Shown in pieces: positions 54,005 to 63,038 of a stretch of DNA of 64,000 nucleotides; positions within the stretch are counted from its first letter, which is position 1; each line of letters starts with the position of its first letter. Below the pieces are notes generated by a model. It saw only the letters and a list, made by a program, of their open reading frames with translations, was not told the origin of the DNA and made no database searches. Both the position numbers and the translations under genes were made by a program. This DNA comes from Candidatus Eiseniibacteriota bacterium (GTDB taxonomy: Bacteria; Orphanbacterota; Orphanbacteria; Orphanbacterales; Orphanbacteraceae). The stretch spans positions 1 through 64,000 of the forward strand of contig JAJRWB010000043.1 in NCBI GenBank assembly GCA_024276995.1. The letters are read 5' to 3'.

Positions 54005-55150
54005 ATGAGAATCCTGCTCCTGAACTACGAGTTTCCTCCCATGGGAGGGGGCGCCGGGAACGCGACGAGCAATATCGCCAGGGAACTCGCCGCCATGGGC
54101 CATGGCGTGGACGTGCTCACCTCGCGGCTCGCCGGGCAGCCATCCGAGGAGGATCTCGACGGCTACCGGGTTTATCGCGTGTCGAGCTGGCGGAAGGGGA
54201 TCCACGACTGCGGACTCCGCGGCGCGTTCACCTATGTGCTGAGCGCCCTGCCCGTCCTCCGCGCCCTCGCCCGCGAGTGGCGCTACGACGTGGTGCACTA
54301 CTTCTTCAGCCTCCCCACCGGGCTCCTCTCCCTCGCGCCGGGAGCGCACCGGAAGATTCCTTACATCGTCTCCCTGCGCGGCTCGGATGTGCCACACTAC
54401 GACGACTTCAACAGAGGACTCCAGCTCTTCCACGCCCTTCTCCTACCGGTGACCCGACGGATCTGGCGCCGTTCCGCCCGGGTGGTCGCCCTCAGCGAAG
54501 GGCTCCGGTCGGAGGCACTCCTCACCCTCCCTTCCCAGAGGATCGATGTGATCTCCAACGGCGTGGAAACCGACCTGTTCACCCCGGGAAAGGAGCGCCG
54601 TGAGAAGGACGGTCCGATTCGGATGATCACCGTTTCGAGGCTCATCGAGAGGAAGGGGATCCAGCATGTTCTCGAGGCGATCTCCCGCATGGGAGAACAA
54701 AACATTGAACTGCTTATTGTCGGTACGGGAAGTTACGAGACGCATCTGAAGGAATTGTGCGGGAAGCTCGGGCTCGACGGAAAGGTTACGTTTCACGGGT
54801 TTTGCCTGCGCAGCCGTCTTCCGGAGCTCTATCGTCGGAGCGATCTGTTCATTCTCCCTTCCATGGCGGAGTCGTTCGGCATCGTTTTTGCCGAGGCGAT
54901 GGCGTGCGGCCTGCCGGTGATCGGCGGGAGAACGGGAGGCGTGGTCGATCTGGTGAAGGAGGAGAACGGGATCCTCGTTCCACCGGGCGACGTGGCGGCG
55001 ATCCGCGCCGCCGTGAAGAAGCTGTGCGATTCGCCCGAGATGCGCCGGGCCATGGGACGGGCGAACCGGGAGCGGGCGGTCGACCGTTACGGCTGGCGGC
55101 GCGTGGCGGAAGAGTACGGCAAGATCTACGCCCGGGAGGCGGTGGTGTGA
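54005..55150 (+). CDS. Family 4 glycosyltransferase
   Basis: 381 residues, GT-B fold, retaining. The N-terminal domain opens with ILLLNYEFPPMGGGAGNATS, the usual acceptor-side loop. The donor domain has TVSRLIERKGIQHVLEAI, VTFHGFCLRSRLPELYRRSD and the E-x7-E motif in AESFGIVFAEAMACGLPV. It adds a sugar from a nucleotide donor to a lipid or glycan acceptor at the inner face of the membrane. It opens the cluster and overlaps the next gene by four bases (GTGA at 55147). Confidence 0.93.
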   Translation: MRILLLNYEFPPMGGGAGNATSNIARELAAMGHGVDVLTSRLAGQPSEEDLDGYRVYRVSSWRKGIHDCGLRGAFTYVLSALPVLRALAREWRYDVVHYFFSLPTGLLSLAPGAHRKIPYIVSLRGSDVPHYDDFNRGLQLFHALLLPVTRRIWRRSARVVALSEGLRSEALLTLPSQRIDVISNGVETDLFTPGKERREKDGPIRMITVSRLIERKGIQHVLEAISRMGEQNIELLIVGTGSYETHLKELCGKLGLDGKVTFHGFCLRSRLPELYRRSDLFILPSMAESFGIVFAEAMACGLPVIGGRTGGVVDLVKEENGILVPPGDVAAIRAAVKKLCDSPEMRRAMGRANRERAVDRYGWRRVAEEYGKIYAREAVV

Positions 55151-56094
55151 AGTGGAAAACGGCCCTCAAGGTCGCGCTGAGCGCGCTTCTGATCGCTCTT
55201 CTCGTGTGGAAGGTCGATATGAGAGAGCTCGTTCGCGTGATCGGCGGCGCCGACACGCCGCGCCTCGTGATGATCCTTTTCGCCTTCCTCCTCGGCACCA
55301 TGCTGAAAACGCTCAAGTGGCGTATCCTTCTCGTGGCCCAGTCGATCAGGGATTCGTCGCTTTTCGAGCTGTGGTCCCTCATTTTCAAGGGGCTCTTCTT
55401 CAGCAATTTCCTTCCCACCGAGATCGGCGGCGATTTCTACCGGAGCTACCAGGCGGGCCGGAAAAGCGGCAGGCAGAAGGAGGCGCTTGCGTCGGTAGTG
55501 ATGGATCGGCTGCTCGGCCTGGCGGTGGTGGCGCTTTTCGCCGGTATCGCGCTTGCGTTCAACTGGGAGCTTTCGGGGCGACTCGAGATCCGCCTGCCCG
55601 TTCTCGCCGTGATGATCGCCATGGCGGCCGGTGCCTTTCTCGCTTCTCACAGGGATTTCGCCCGGTGGATCCGCGATGCGATCTCGGTCGGGCCGTTCGT
55701 CAGGGCGGTGAAGAAATTGGAGGAGTTCTACGAGGTCTTCTATCTGTACAAGAAGGAAAAAGCCGTCCTCTCCGTCGCTCTCGTCTACTCGTTCGTTTTC
55801 CAGCTCTTCGCGATCTGGTACACCTGGGCTCTCGCCCTCAGCCTCCACATCGACGTCCGGTTCGGCGAGATCTTCCTCGTGGTGCCGCTGATCACGATAA
55901 TCGGTCTCGTGCCGATTACTATAAACAGCATCGGCTTGCGCGAGGGCGCTTTCGTCTATCTTTTCACCCAGGTAGGTGTCGACGGGGCGGAGTCGTTCGC
56001 CCTCGCCCTTCTCTACAGGGTGGGCATCCTCGCCCCGAGCCTCATCGGCGGGATTCTCTACGCCGCCGGCGCCAGGGCGGGGCGGGAGGATTGA
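55147..56094 (+). CDS. Flippase-like membrane protein (UPF0104/AglD-type)
   Basis: 315 residues with about eight transmembrane helices, family of the lysylphosphatidylglycerol-synthase membrane region. Typical motifs: LKTLKWRILL, FFSNFLPTEIGGDFYRSYQ and the Asp-Arg pair in SVVMDRLLGLAVVALF, and ITINSIGLREGAFVYLF. Many family members lie in glycan clusters and are thought to move lipid-linked sugars or modify lipids; none of this is shown here. A GTG start at 55147 overlaps the glycosyltransferase stop. Confidence 0.88.
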   Translation: MKWKTALKVALSALLIALLVWKVDMRELVRVIGGADTPRLVMILFAFLLGTMLKTLKWRILLVAQSIRDSSLFELWSLIFKGLFFSNFLPTEIGGDFYRSYQAGRKSGRQKEALASVVMDRLLGLAVVALFAGIALAFNWELSGRLEIRLPVLAVMIAMAAGAFLASHRDFARWIRDAISVGPFVRAVKKLEEFYEVFYLYKKEKAVLSVALVYSFVFQLFAIWYTWALALSLHIDVRFGEIFLVVPLITIIGLVPITINSIGLREGAFVYLFTQVGVDGAESFALALLYRVGILAPSLIGGILYAAGARAGRED

Positions 56095-56096
56095 TC

Positions 56097-56843
56097 GTGG
56101 CGGACAAGAGATCGATCCAGGATCTGAACGGAGACCTGCTCGGCGGCGGGATCCGCCTCCCCGCCGATTACGTCCTTATGAAGGACTCGATGAAGAAGCA
56201 GCTCGTCGAAACCTTCCTCGGCGATCTCGGCGAAGGGGCGGTTGTTGTGGATCTGAACGCCGGTCCGGACGGTCTTTACCGTCTCGTCGACCGCCGCTCG
56301 GTCCGCTACGTCGCGCTCGAACAAAATCGGGCGATCCGGGAGAAGCTCGAAGGGGAGGGGGTCGAGGCGCTCGACTGGGAGATCCCGCGCATCCCCCTCG
56401 ACGATTCATCGGCGGACCGCGTCGTGTCGGCGCCGTTCATCGAGCACCTCCCGACGTACGTCGACGCCCTCAATCTGCTGATCGAAATCCGCAGGGTGCT
56501 CAAGCCGGGCGGGAAGATCGTGATCGTCGTGCCCAATTATTCCACTCTCGGGCGGGTCTTTTTCGATGACTACAAACACAGCTGGGTGGCCACGCGCAAG
56601 AGGATGATCGACATGCTCGGCGACTGCCGGCTCGAAGTGGTGGGTACGCGCTACACCATCGGCTGGATCACCATGTCGCGCGGTCCGCTGACCGCCCTGG
56701 CGCGGCTTGCGATCGCGCTGGTCATCGCCTGTCTCCGGTTCCACCCGGTCGACCGCCTGCTCGAGACGCTTCGCCTCGACCGGGTGGCGAACCGTTTCAA
56801 GAAGACATTCTTCGAACTGATCGTCGTGGAGGCGAAGAAGTAG
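56097..56843 (+). CDS. SAM-dependent methyltransferase-like protein
   Basis: 248 residues, Methyltransf_11 fold: LIEIRRVLKPGGKIVIVVPNYSTLGRVFF is clear. Motif I is degenerate (VVVDLNAGPDGLYRL instead of DxGxGxG), so SAM binding may be altered. A C-terminal hydrophobic segment (ALARLAIALVIACLRF) could sit on the membrane. The GTG start follows GGGAGGA seven bases upstream, two bases after the flippase stop. Confidence 0.78.
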   Translation: MADKRSIQDLNGDLLGGGIRLPADYVLMKDSMKKQLVETFLGDLGEGAVVVDLNAGPDGLYRLVDRRSVRYVALEQNRAIREKLEGEGVEALDWEIPRIPLDDSSADRVVSAPFIEHLPTYVDALNLLIEIRRVLKPGGKIVIVVPNYSTLGRVFFDDYKHSWVATRKRMIDMLGDCRLEVVGTRYTIGWITMSRGPLTALARLAIALVIACLRFHPVDRLLETLRLDRVANRFKKTFFELIVVEAKK

Positions 56844-56846
56844 GGA

Positions 56847-57575
56847 GTGCCGGATCGAATGGAACTGACCGCCAGGGAGAGCCCCTTCACCACGTTCTGC
56901 GAGGGACCCGCCAATGTGGAGAAAGGGTACGATCTCTTCCTCCTCTTTCACGAACGCAATTACAGGAGACGCATGCCCGCCGACAGGGACGCGCGGATCC
57001 TGGTCGTCTCGAGCGGCGTCGGCTACTTCCAGAACGCGCTGAAGAAGTGGGGATACGGCCGCGTGGAAGGGGTCGATTCGGATGAACGGAAAGTCGCCGC
57101 CGCCCGGGAGAAGGGGTTTCAGAGCACATGCGCCGACTGCTTCGACTTCCTCGCCGCCGTGGAAGAGGGATACGACCTGATCTTCGCGGAACAGGAGCTG
57201 AACCACCTCACCCGCGACGAGGTGGTCGTTTTTCTCGAGCGGTGCCTCCATGCGCTGAACGAGGGGGGCGCCCTCGTGGTGAACGCGGCGAACTGCGCGA
57301 ATCCGCTCATCGCCACCGAGTACACCGGGAACAACATCGACCACTACACCGCGTTCACCGAGAACAGCGCGCGACAGTATTTTCGCATCGCCGGCTTCGA
57401 AAATGTCGAGGTGTTTCCCCACGATTTCTACGTTTTGAAACACAATCCGCTCAACCATGTCGCCAAGGCCCTGACCGGATGTATTCATTTCACCCTAAAG
57501 ATACTGTTTCGCATGTACGGGAAGTCGAACTCCATTTTCACGAAACGGTTCGGCGTGATGGCGTGGAAACGGTGA
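56847..57575 (+). CDS. SAM-dependent methyltransferase
   Basis: 242 residues from the GTG at 56847; an ATG at 56859, twelve bases later, is an alternative. Rossmann-type motif I is ILVVSSGVGYFQNAL, with the acidic end of strand 2 in VEGVDSDERKV, and YDLIFAEQELNHLTRDEVVVF, CLHALNEGGALVVNAANCANP typical of SAM methyltransferases acting in glycan clusters. Substrate unknown. It lies three bases after the previous gene. Confidence 0.8.
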   Translation: MPDRMELTARESPFTTFCEGPANVEKGYDLFLLFHERNYRRRMPADRDARILVVSSGVGYFQNALKKWGYGRVEGVDSDERKVAAAREKGFQSTCADCFDFLAAVEEGYDLIFAEQELNHLTRDEVVVFLERCLHALNEGGALVVNAANCANPLIATEYTGNNIDHYTAFTENSARQYFRIAGFENVEVFPHDFYVLKHNPLNHVAKALTGCIHFTLKILFRMYGKSNSIFTKRFGVMAWKR

Positions 57576-57623
57576 CGCCCCCGCGCGGGTTTCGCCCCGC
57601 CCGTCCGACGGAGGATTGCCGAA

Positions 57624-58349
57624 TTGGGTGACCGCCTGACGGAAAGGGAGAAGTTCCAGGAAGCCGCATTCGACCGCAAGGCGGGCCGCAAGCGCATCTA
57701 CGCCGTGGGCGGGCGGGACAACCGGAACCACGCGATCAAGATCGACCGGATTCTCGGCTTTCTCGATTTGGGCGCGGACGACCACGTCCTCGAAGTGGGA
57801 CTCGGCGAGGGGGAGCACGCGAGGCTGTGTCTCGAAAGGACGCCGTGCCGCTTCACCGGGATCGATATCTCCCGGGAAACGGTGGATGTGGCCGCCGGAC
57901 GGCTCGCCCCGTTCGCCGGGCGCTTCACCGTGCAACGGGACAATGCGAACCGCCTCTCCTTCGACGACGCCGTGTTCGATGCCGTCTTCTGCGCCGCCAC
58001 GCTCCATCACATGGAAGAGCCGCAGCGAATGGTCTCGGAGATGAGCCGTGTGCTGAAACCGGGCGGACGGATCGCCATTATGGAGCCGAACTGGATCTAT
58101 CCGACGAACATCGTCTTCTCACTCCTTCTCGAAGAGGACCGCAACATGCGCCTCATGCGCCGCGGGAGAATCCACGCATGGCTCGAAAGAGCGGGGATCG
58201 GCGAAATCGCGGTGGAACACCTGATCTACACCCCCCCGGTCCCCACGGCGCTGATCCCCCTGTACGACCGGATCGATCGCATCGCCGGCGCCCTCCCCGT
58301 GGTGAAGAGATGCTCGCTCATGCTCTTCGGCAGGGGGGTGAAAAAGTGA
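57624..58349 (+). CDS. SAM-dependent methyltransferase, UbiE-like
   Basis: 241 residues. Motif I is VLEVGLGEGEHARL (about residues 51-64), followed by FTGIDISRETVDVAA, then DAVFCAATLHHMEEPQRMV and MSRVLKPGGRIAIMEPNW. This is the best-formed methyltransferase of the three in a row. A TTG start at 57624 is ten bases after GGAGG. The Arg/Lys-rich loops suggest an anionic or lipid-linked substrate, but that is speculation. Confidence 0.85.
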   Translation: MGDRLTEREKFQEAAFDRKAGRKRIYAVGGRDNRNHAIKIDRILGFLDLGADDHVLEVGLGEGEHARLCLERTPCRFTGIDISRETVDVAAGRLAPFAGRFTVQRDNANRLSFDDAVFDAVFCAATLHHMEEPQRMVSEMSRVLKPGGRIAIMEPNWIYPTNIVFSLLLEEDRNMRLMRRGRIHAWLERAGIGEIAVEHLIYTPPVPTALIPLYDRIDRIAGALPVVKRCSLMLFGRGVKK

Positions 58350-58410
58350 TCCTCCCGCGACCCTCCACCGCCGTGGATCGCCTATATTTAGGTCCACGTG
58401 GAGGTGGAAC

Positions 58411-59496
58411 TTGAACAAGGCGACGAAATACATCGGCCTCGCCGCGAATCTCTCGCAAAGAGCGCTCACCAAGAGGAGCGGCAGGGTGGCCGGGCTCCCC
58501 GTTCACATCCAGATCGAAATCACCAACGGCTGCAATCTCCAGTGCCTGTCGTGCCACAGGGATCTTCTCTACCCGAAGGCGACGACCATGAGTTTCGAGA
58601 ACTTACGGAAGGTTTTCGACGATATCCGACCGATCAAGATCAATGTGAGCGGTATCGGCGAACCGTTCATGAATAAGGATGCCTTCCGGATGATCCGCTA
58701 CGCGAAGGAACACGGCGCCGCCGTGAACTGCGCCACCAACTTCACTCTCGTCGGGGGGAAGGTGGAGAAGATCGTCGACTCGGGAATCGACCAGCTGAAA
58801 GTCTCGATCGACGCCGCCGACCCTGAGACGTACCACAGAATCAGGAAGAAAGATCTTCACGGTGTGCTCGTCGAGAATCTCCGCGAATTGAGCCGCGTCA
58901 AGAAGGAGCGCGGCGCCGACAAGCCTACGGTTCGCTTCAACTACGCTCTTCAGAAGGAGAATCTCGACGAACTCGTCCCCACGGTGCGCCTGGCTAAGGA
59001 ACTCGACGTGGGTGCCCTCTACGTGCAGTACCTCACCTATGTCGACCGGGAGAATCGCAAGGAGAAGCTCGTGGGGGACATGACCCGCGGGCAACTCGAG
59101 AAGACACTCGGCGAGGCGGAGGCGCTCGCCGGGAGGCTCGGCATCATCACGAATATCAGCATGTGGTGGAGGGAGTTCGAATACTTCTGGAACAACATGC
59201 AACCCCTCCCCGACGTGATTCCGAACAAGAAGCACTGCTACTTCCCCTGGTTCTCGACGTGGATCGACGCCGACGGGACGGTTCGGCCGTGTCCCGTCAT
59301 TCCGTGGCGGAAAGGGGTGGCCCATATGGGCAACGCATTTGAGGAAAACTTCAGCCGGATCTGGAATAATGAGAAATATCAGGAATTCAGGGTGGCCCAC
59401 GCGAAGGGGGAGCGGCCGAATTCGGTGTGCAAGGAGTGCATCCCGGTGAGTCTCGCCACGATCTTTCAGATCAACACGAAGCTCCTTCCGAAATAG
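58411..59496 (+). CDS. Radical SAM/SPASM-domain enzyme
   Basis: 361 residues. The SAM-binding [4Fe-4S] cluster ligands are C41, C45 and C48 (NGCNLQCLSCHR). A (beta/alpha)6 barrel core follows (INVSGIGEPFMNKDAF, LKVSIDAADPETYHRI). The C-terminal SPASM-like region carries Cys in KKHCYFPW, RPCPVIPW and SVCKECIP for an auxiliary cluster. Such enzymes act on peptides or sugars in natural-product and glycan clusters. The TTG start follows GGAGGTGGAAC, a very strong ribosome site. The reaction is unknown. Confidence 0.92.
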   Translation: MNKATKYIGLAANLSQRALTKRSGRVAGLPVHIQIEITNGCNLQCLSCHRDLLYPKATTMSFENLRKVFDDIRPIKINVSGIGEPFMNKDAFRMIRYAKEHGAAVNCATNFTLVGGKVEKIVDSGIDQLKVSIDAADPETYHRIRKKDLHGVLVENLRELSRVKKERGADKPTVRFNYALQKENLDELVPTVRLAKELDVGALYVQYLTYVDRENRKEKLVGDMTRGQLEKTLGEAEALAGRLGIITNISMWWREFEYFWNNMQPLPDVIPNKKHCYFPWFSTWIDADGTVRPCPVIPWRKGVAHMGNAFEENFSRIWNNEKYQEFRVAHAKGERPNSVCKECIPVSLATIFQINTKLLPK

Positions 59497-59577
59497 CTTC
59501 GTCCCCCCGCCGCGCGATGCCGTCTCCGGCCGGCGACGTGCGCGGCGTGCAATGCCGCCGGGCGGGTGGAGAGGTTC

Positions 59578-60939
59578 ATGAACTGGCGGAAATGCGTGAT
59601 CGATCTGCTTCTGCGCGCCACCGGGAACGCCATCCCCCGGTACGTGGAGGAGATCGCCCGCGTCGATGCTCTTACCCCCGCCGAACTCGAGGCGTATCAC
59701 GGCGCGAAACTCGAGAAGCTCCTCTTCCTGGCGCACCGCGATGTGCCGTATTACCGCGACATCCTCGAGGAATCGGGAGTGGTTCGCGGCGGAAAAGTCC
59801 GGCTCGACCGCTTCGAGCATGTTCCGCCCCTGACGCGGGAGACCCTCGGGAGGGAGAGGAAACGGCTCCTCTCCACGCGCCGGGTGGAGAGAAAGTGTTT
59901 CGAGAACAGCTCGGGCGGTTCCACGGGCGAGCCGGTCCGCTTCGTGCAGGACGCGGAGTACCGGCGGTGGAATATGGCGGACAAGATCTACAGGAAGTCG
60001 ATCGGCGGGCAGGAGATAGGCGACGTCGAGCTACGCCTGTGGGGATCGGAGCGCGATCTTCTCGATGGGCGCGAGACGCTCGCCACGCGGTGGAGGAACT
60101 TTCTATACAACCGGAAGGAGTTGAACGCCTTTCGGATGTCGCGGGAGAACATGGGACGGTACGTGGCGTTCTGGAATGCCTACCGGCCCGCGTGGGTCGA
60201 CGCCTATGTCGACGCCATCGACATTCTCGGCGCGTATATCCGGGAGGAGGAGCTGTCGATCCATTCTCCCAGGGGGATCGCCGTCACCGCGGGAACGCTT
60301 TACCCGCGGATCCGCGCGGCTGTGGAGGAAGTATTCCGCTGTACGGTGTACAACCGGTACGGTTCACGGGAGGCGGGCGACATGGCTTACAGCTGCGGCG
60401 CCGACGCGAGACTCCACGTCAGCCCGTGGAATCACCATCTCGAAATCCTCGATGAACGGATGCGGCCCGTCGGTCCGGGGGAATCGGGCCGCGTGCACGT
60501 GACGACGCTGAACAACCACTCGATGCCGCTCATCCGATACGATACGGGAGACATCGCCGTGGCGGCGGTCGATCCGGTCTGTTCGTGCGGCAGGAGCGCT
60601 TCGCTGATCGAGAAGATCGAGGGGCGGGAGATGAGCCTCTTCCGGACGCGCGAAGGGAAGAGGATTCCCGGGGAGTTCTTCATCCACTTCATCGGCGTCG
60701 TGTTCAACGAGGGCGCCATCCGGAAGTACCAGGTGATCCAGGAGGATTACGATCGCGTTCGCATCCGGGTGGTGGTGGCCGACGGCGATGCGTTCGCTTC
60801 GGTGACCGGGAAGATCGAATCGGCGATCCGAAGGGTGATGGGCGACGACTGCCGAGTCGTGTGGGATCACGTGGAGGATATCGAGCCGTCGCCATCGGGG
60901 AAATACATGTACACCATCTGCGAACTCGGCGCGTCGTGA
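59578..60939 (+). CDS. PaaK/CapK-like adenylate-forming ligase
   Basis: 453 residues. The family activates a carboxylic acid with ATP to an acyl-adenylate. The phosphate-binding loop is SSGGSTGEPVRF (about 111-122), then YNRYGSREAGDMAYSC, the motif MPLIRYDTGDIAV and a Cys pair in PVCSCGRSASL, typical of phenylacetate-CoA-ligase and CapK proteins. Here it sits in a glycan-like cluster, so it may acylate a glycan or carrier. The start at 59578 follows GGAGAGG; a GTG at 59566 is in frame. Its stop overlaps the DUF362 gene (GTGA). Confidence 0.9.
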   Translation: MNWRKCVIDLLLRATGNAIPRYVEEIARVDALTPAELEAYHGAKLEKLLFLAHRDVPYYRDILEESGVVRGGKVRLDRFEHVPPLTRETLGRERKRLLSTRRVERKCFENSSGGSTGEPVRFVQDAEYRRWNMADKIYRKSIGGQEIGDVELRLWGSERDLLDGRETLATRWRNFLYNRKELNAFRMSRENMGRYVAFWNAYRPAWVDAYVDAIDILGAYIREEELSIHSPRGIAVTAGTLYPRIRAAVEEVFRCTVYNRYGSREAGDMAYSCGADARLHVSPWNHHLEILDERMRPVGPGESGRVHVTTLNNHSMPLIRYDTGDIAVAAVDPVCSCGRSASLIEKIEGREMSLFRTREGKRIPGEFFIHFIGVVFNEGAIRKYQVIQEDYDRVRIRVVVADGDAFASVTGKIESAIRRVMGDDCRVVWDHVEDIEPSPSGKYMYTICELGAS

Positions 60940-62414
60940 GCGGTGCGCTTTCCAAGGAGACGGTGGTCGCCGCCGTCGATACGGGGACGACATCGTATCC
61001 CGCCGCGCCGTTCGGCCCGTCGGAACGCTACGGCGAGTTCGCCGGATGCGCCGCGTATCTTCCCGATATCGCGGCCGGCGGTTCGAACGAAGTGTATGAA
61101 GGCGTAAGGCGCCTTTTCGCCGATCTCGGCCTCGACCGGGAGAATCTCGGCACGGATCGGTGGAATCCGCTTCGCGATGTCGTCCAGCCCGGCGACAACG
61201 TCGTGATCAAGCCGAACCTCGTCATCGATCGCCATCCTCTCGGCGGCGAGGGGGTGGAGGCGATGCTCACCCATCCGGCGGTCATCCGCCCGATCATCGA
61301 TTATCTCCTTCTCGCCACCGGGGGCGAGTGCGATATCACTATCTGCGATGTTCCCCTCCAGGGCGCGGTATGGGAGAAGCTGGTCGTTGCCAACGGCCTG
61401 GAGGCGATGGTGGAGCACTTCCGTTCGGCGGGACACCCGGTGCGTCTCCTTGATCTTCGCTACGAGGTGGCCCTCGTGAACGGCGAGGGGGTCTACTATC
61501 GTCGCATCCGCAAGGAGCGCGATCCCCTCGGCTACGCCGCCGTCGATCTCGGGGAGAAGAGCCGTCTTCGGGAGATCATCGATGATTCGGCGAAACTCGA
61601 GATCACCGACTACGGGCCGGGTACGGTGGCGCGCCACCACAACCGGGAGAGAAACGAGTACTGCATCTCGAAGACCGTGTTGAACGCCGACCTCTTCATC
61701 AACGTACCAAAGCTGAAGACCCACAGGAAGGCGGGCGTCACTTTATCGATGAAGAACATGGTCGGCATCAACGGCGACAAATCGTGGATCGCCCATCATC
61801 GCCGTGGCGTGGACGAATCTCCTTCGTTCAACCTGAGCCGTTTCGCGCGATGGTACGTTTCCCGCTTCCTGAAAATGTACGCCCCGGCATGGCTCGTCAC
61901 CGCGGCGTACCGTCTTCACAGGATCGTCTTCTTGAAGGGGAAGTCGCTGAAGGAACACGGCATGAAGCACGGAACGATCCTAATGGAAGGGAACTGGCAC
62001 GGCAACGACACGGTGTGGCGCACGGTGATCGACCTGAACAACGTGATCCTCTTCGCCGACAGGGATGGGGTGATGCGCGACGAGCGGCAGCGACGGTACA
62101 TGACCGTCATCGACGGCGTGATCGGTATGGAGCGCGAAGCACCCACCGAGGGGACGCCGAAACCGTGCGGCTGGCTCTTCGGCGGTTTCAACCCGGTGGC
62201 GGTCGACTACGTGGCCGCCCACGCCATGGGTTTCGACTGCGCGAAGATCCCGGTGATCCGCGAGGCGTTCGGCGACGCGAATTTCGACCTCGCCCCTTTC
62301 ACTCCCGACCGGATCGAAGTCCCCGGCCTCCCCTCGTGGCGCGAAACGAATCTCCGGTTCGAACCGAACCGGGGTTGGAAGGGGTACATCGAAAGAGAAA
62401 CGCCGAACCGCTAG
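60936..62414 (+). CDS. DUF362-domain protein
   Basis: 492 residues. DUF362 signatures are NVVIKPNLVIDRHPLG near the N-terminus and FINVPKLKTHRKAGVTLSMK, NMVGINGDKSWI further on. Many family members carry a ferredoxin-type CxxCxxC module, but none is visible here, so it cannot hold such clusters. The function of the family is not established. The GTG start at 60936 overlaps the ligase stop, implying a stoichiometric relationship. It may act on the ligase product. Confidence 0.88.
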   Translation: MSGALSKETVVAAVDTGTTSYPAAPFGPSERYGEFAGCAAYLPDIAAGGSNEVYEGVRRLFADLGLDRENLGTDRWNPLRDVVQPGDNVVIKPNLVIDRHPLGGEGVEAMLTHPAVIRPIIDYLLLATGGECDITICDVPLQGAVWEKLVVANGLEAMVEHFRSAGHPVRLLDLRYEVALVNGEGVYYRRIRKERDPLGYAAVDLGEKSRLREIIDDSAKLEITDYGPGTVARHHNRERNEYCISKTVLNADLFINVPKLKTHRKAGVTLSMKNMVGINGDKSWIAHHRRGVDESPSFNLSRFARWYVSRFLKMYAPAWLVTAAYRLHRIVFLKGKSLKEHGMKHGTILMEGNWHGNDTVWRTVIDLNNVILFADRDGVMRDERQRRYMTVIDGVIGMEREAPTEGTPKPCGWLFGGFNPVAVDYVAAHAMGFDCAKIPVIREAFGDANFDLAPFTPDRIEVPGLPSWRETNLRFEPNRGWKGYIERETPNR

Positions 62415-62429
62415 AGCAAGGAGGATCGT

Positions 62430-62996
62430 TTGGACAGGGAAACGGCATACGGGATCGTCACGGAACATACGAAGAACGAGAACCTAGTGAAGCATATGCT
62501 CGCCGTGGAGGCGGTGATGCGTTCGTACGCTCGAAAGCTCGGCGGTGACGTCGAGACGTGGGGCGTTACGGGGTTGCTCCACGATTTCGATTATGAAAAG
62601 CATCCGAACGACGATCGCCTCCCCGACAGGGAACATCCTTCATGGGGTGTCGCGTTGCTGCGGGAGAGGGGCTGCCCCGAGGAGATCTGCGAGGCGATTC
62701 TCGGCCACGCGTACTACACCGGCGTGGAGAGGAAGAGCGTCGTGGCGAAGGCGCTTTTCGCGTGCGACGAGCTGACGGGACTGATCACGGCGGTGACGCT
62801 CGTGCGGCCGTCGCGGAAGATCGCCGACGTCACGCCGAAGTCGATCCGGAAGAAATGGAAACAGAAGGCGTTCGCCGCGGGCGTGAACCGGGATGAAATC
62901 GTGCAGGGCGCCGCGGAGCTCGGCGTCGACCTCGACGAACACGTGCGCTTCGTACTCGAGGCGATGCAGGAGAACGCCGGCCTCCTCGGCCTGTGA
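62430..62996 (+). CDS. HD-domain phosphohydrolase-like protein
   Basis: 188 residues. The HD metal-binding pair is in GLLHDFDYEKHP (H51-D52), with another His at 22 (VKHMLAVEAV) and H in AILGHAYYTG. It resembles small HDIG-type hydrolases of unknown substrate. The C-terminal half (SIRKKWKQKAFAAGVNRDEI) is basic and typical of this subgroup. The TTG start is behind AAGGAGG, fifteen bases after the DUF362 stop, so it is probably cotranscribed. Confidence 0.85.
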   Translation: MDRETAYGIVTEHTKNENLVKHMLAVEAVMRSYARKLGGDVETWGVTGLLHDFDYEKHPNDDRLPDREHPSWGVALLRERGCPEEICEAILGHAYYTGVERKSVVAKALFACDELTGLITAVTLVRPSRKIADVTPKSIRKKWKQKAFAAGVNRDEIVQGAAELGVDLDEHVRFVLEAMQENAGLLGL

Positions 62997-63038
62997 TTTT
63001 CCGGCGAAGCGGCGCGGTTTCGCCGGGAAAGGGGAGCG

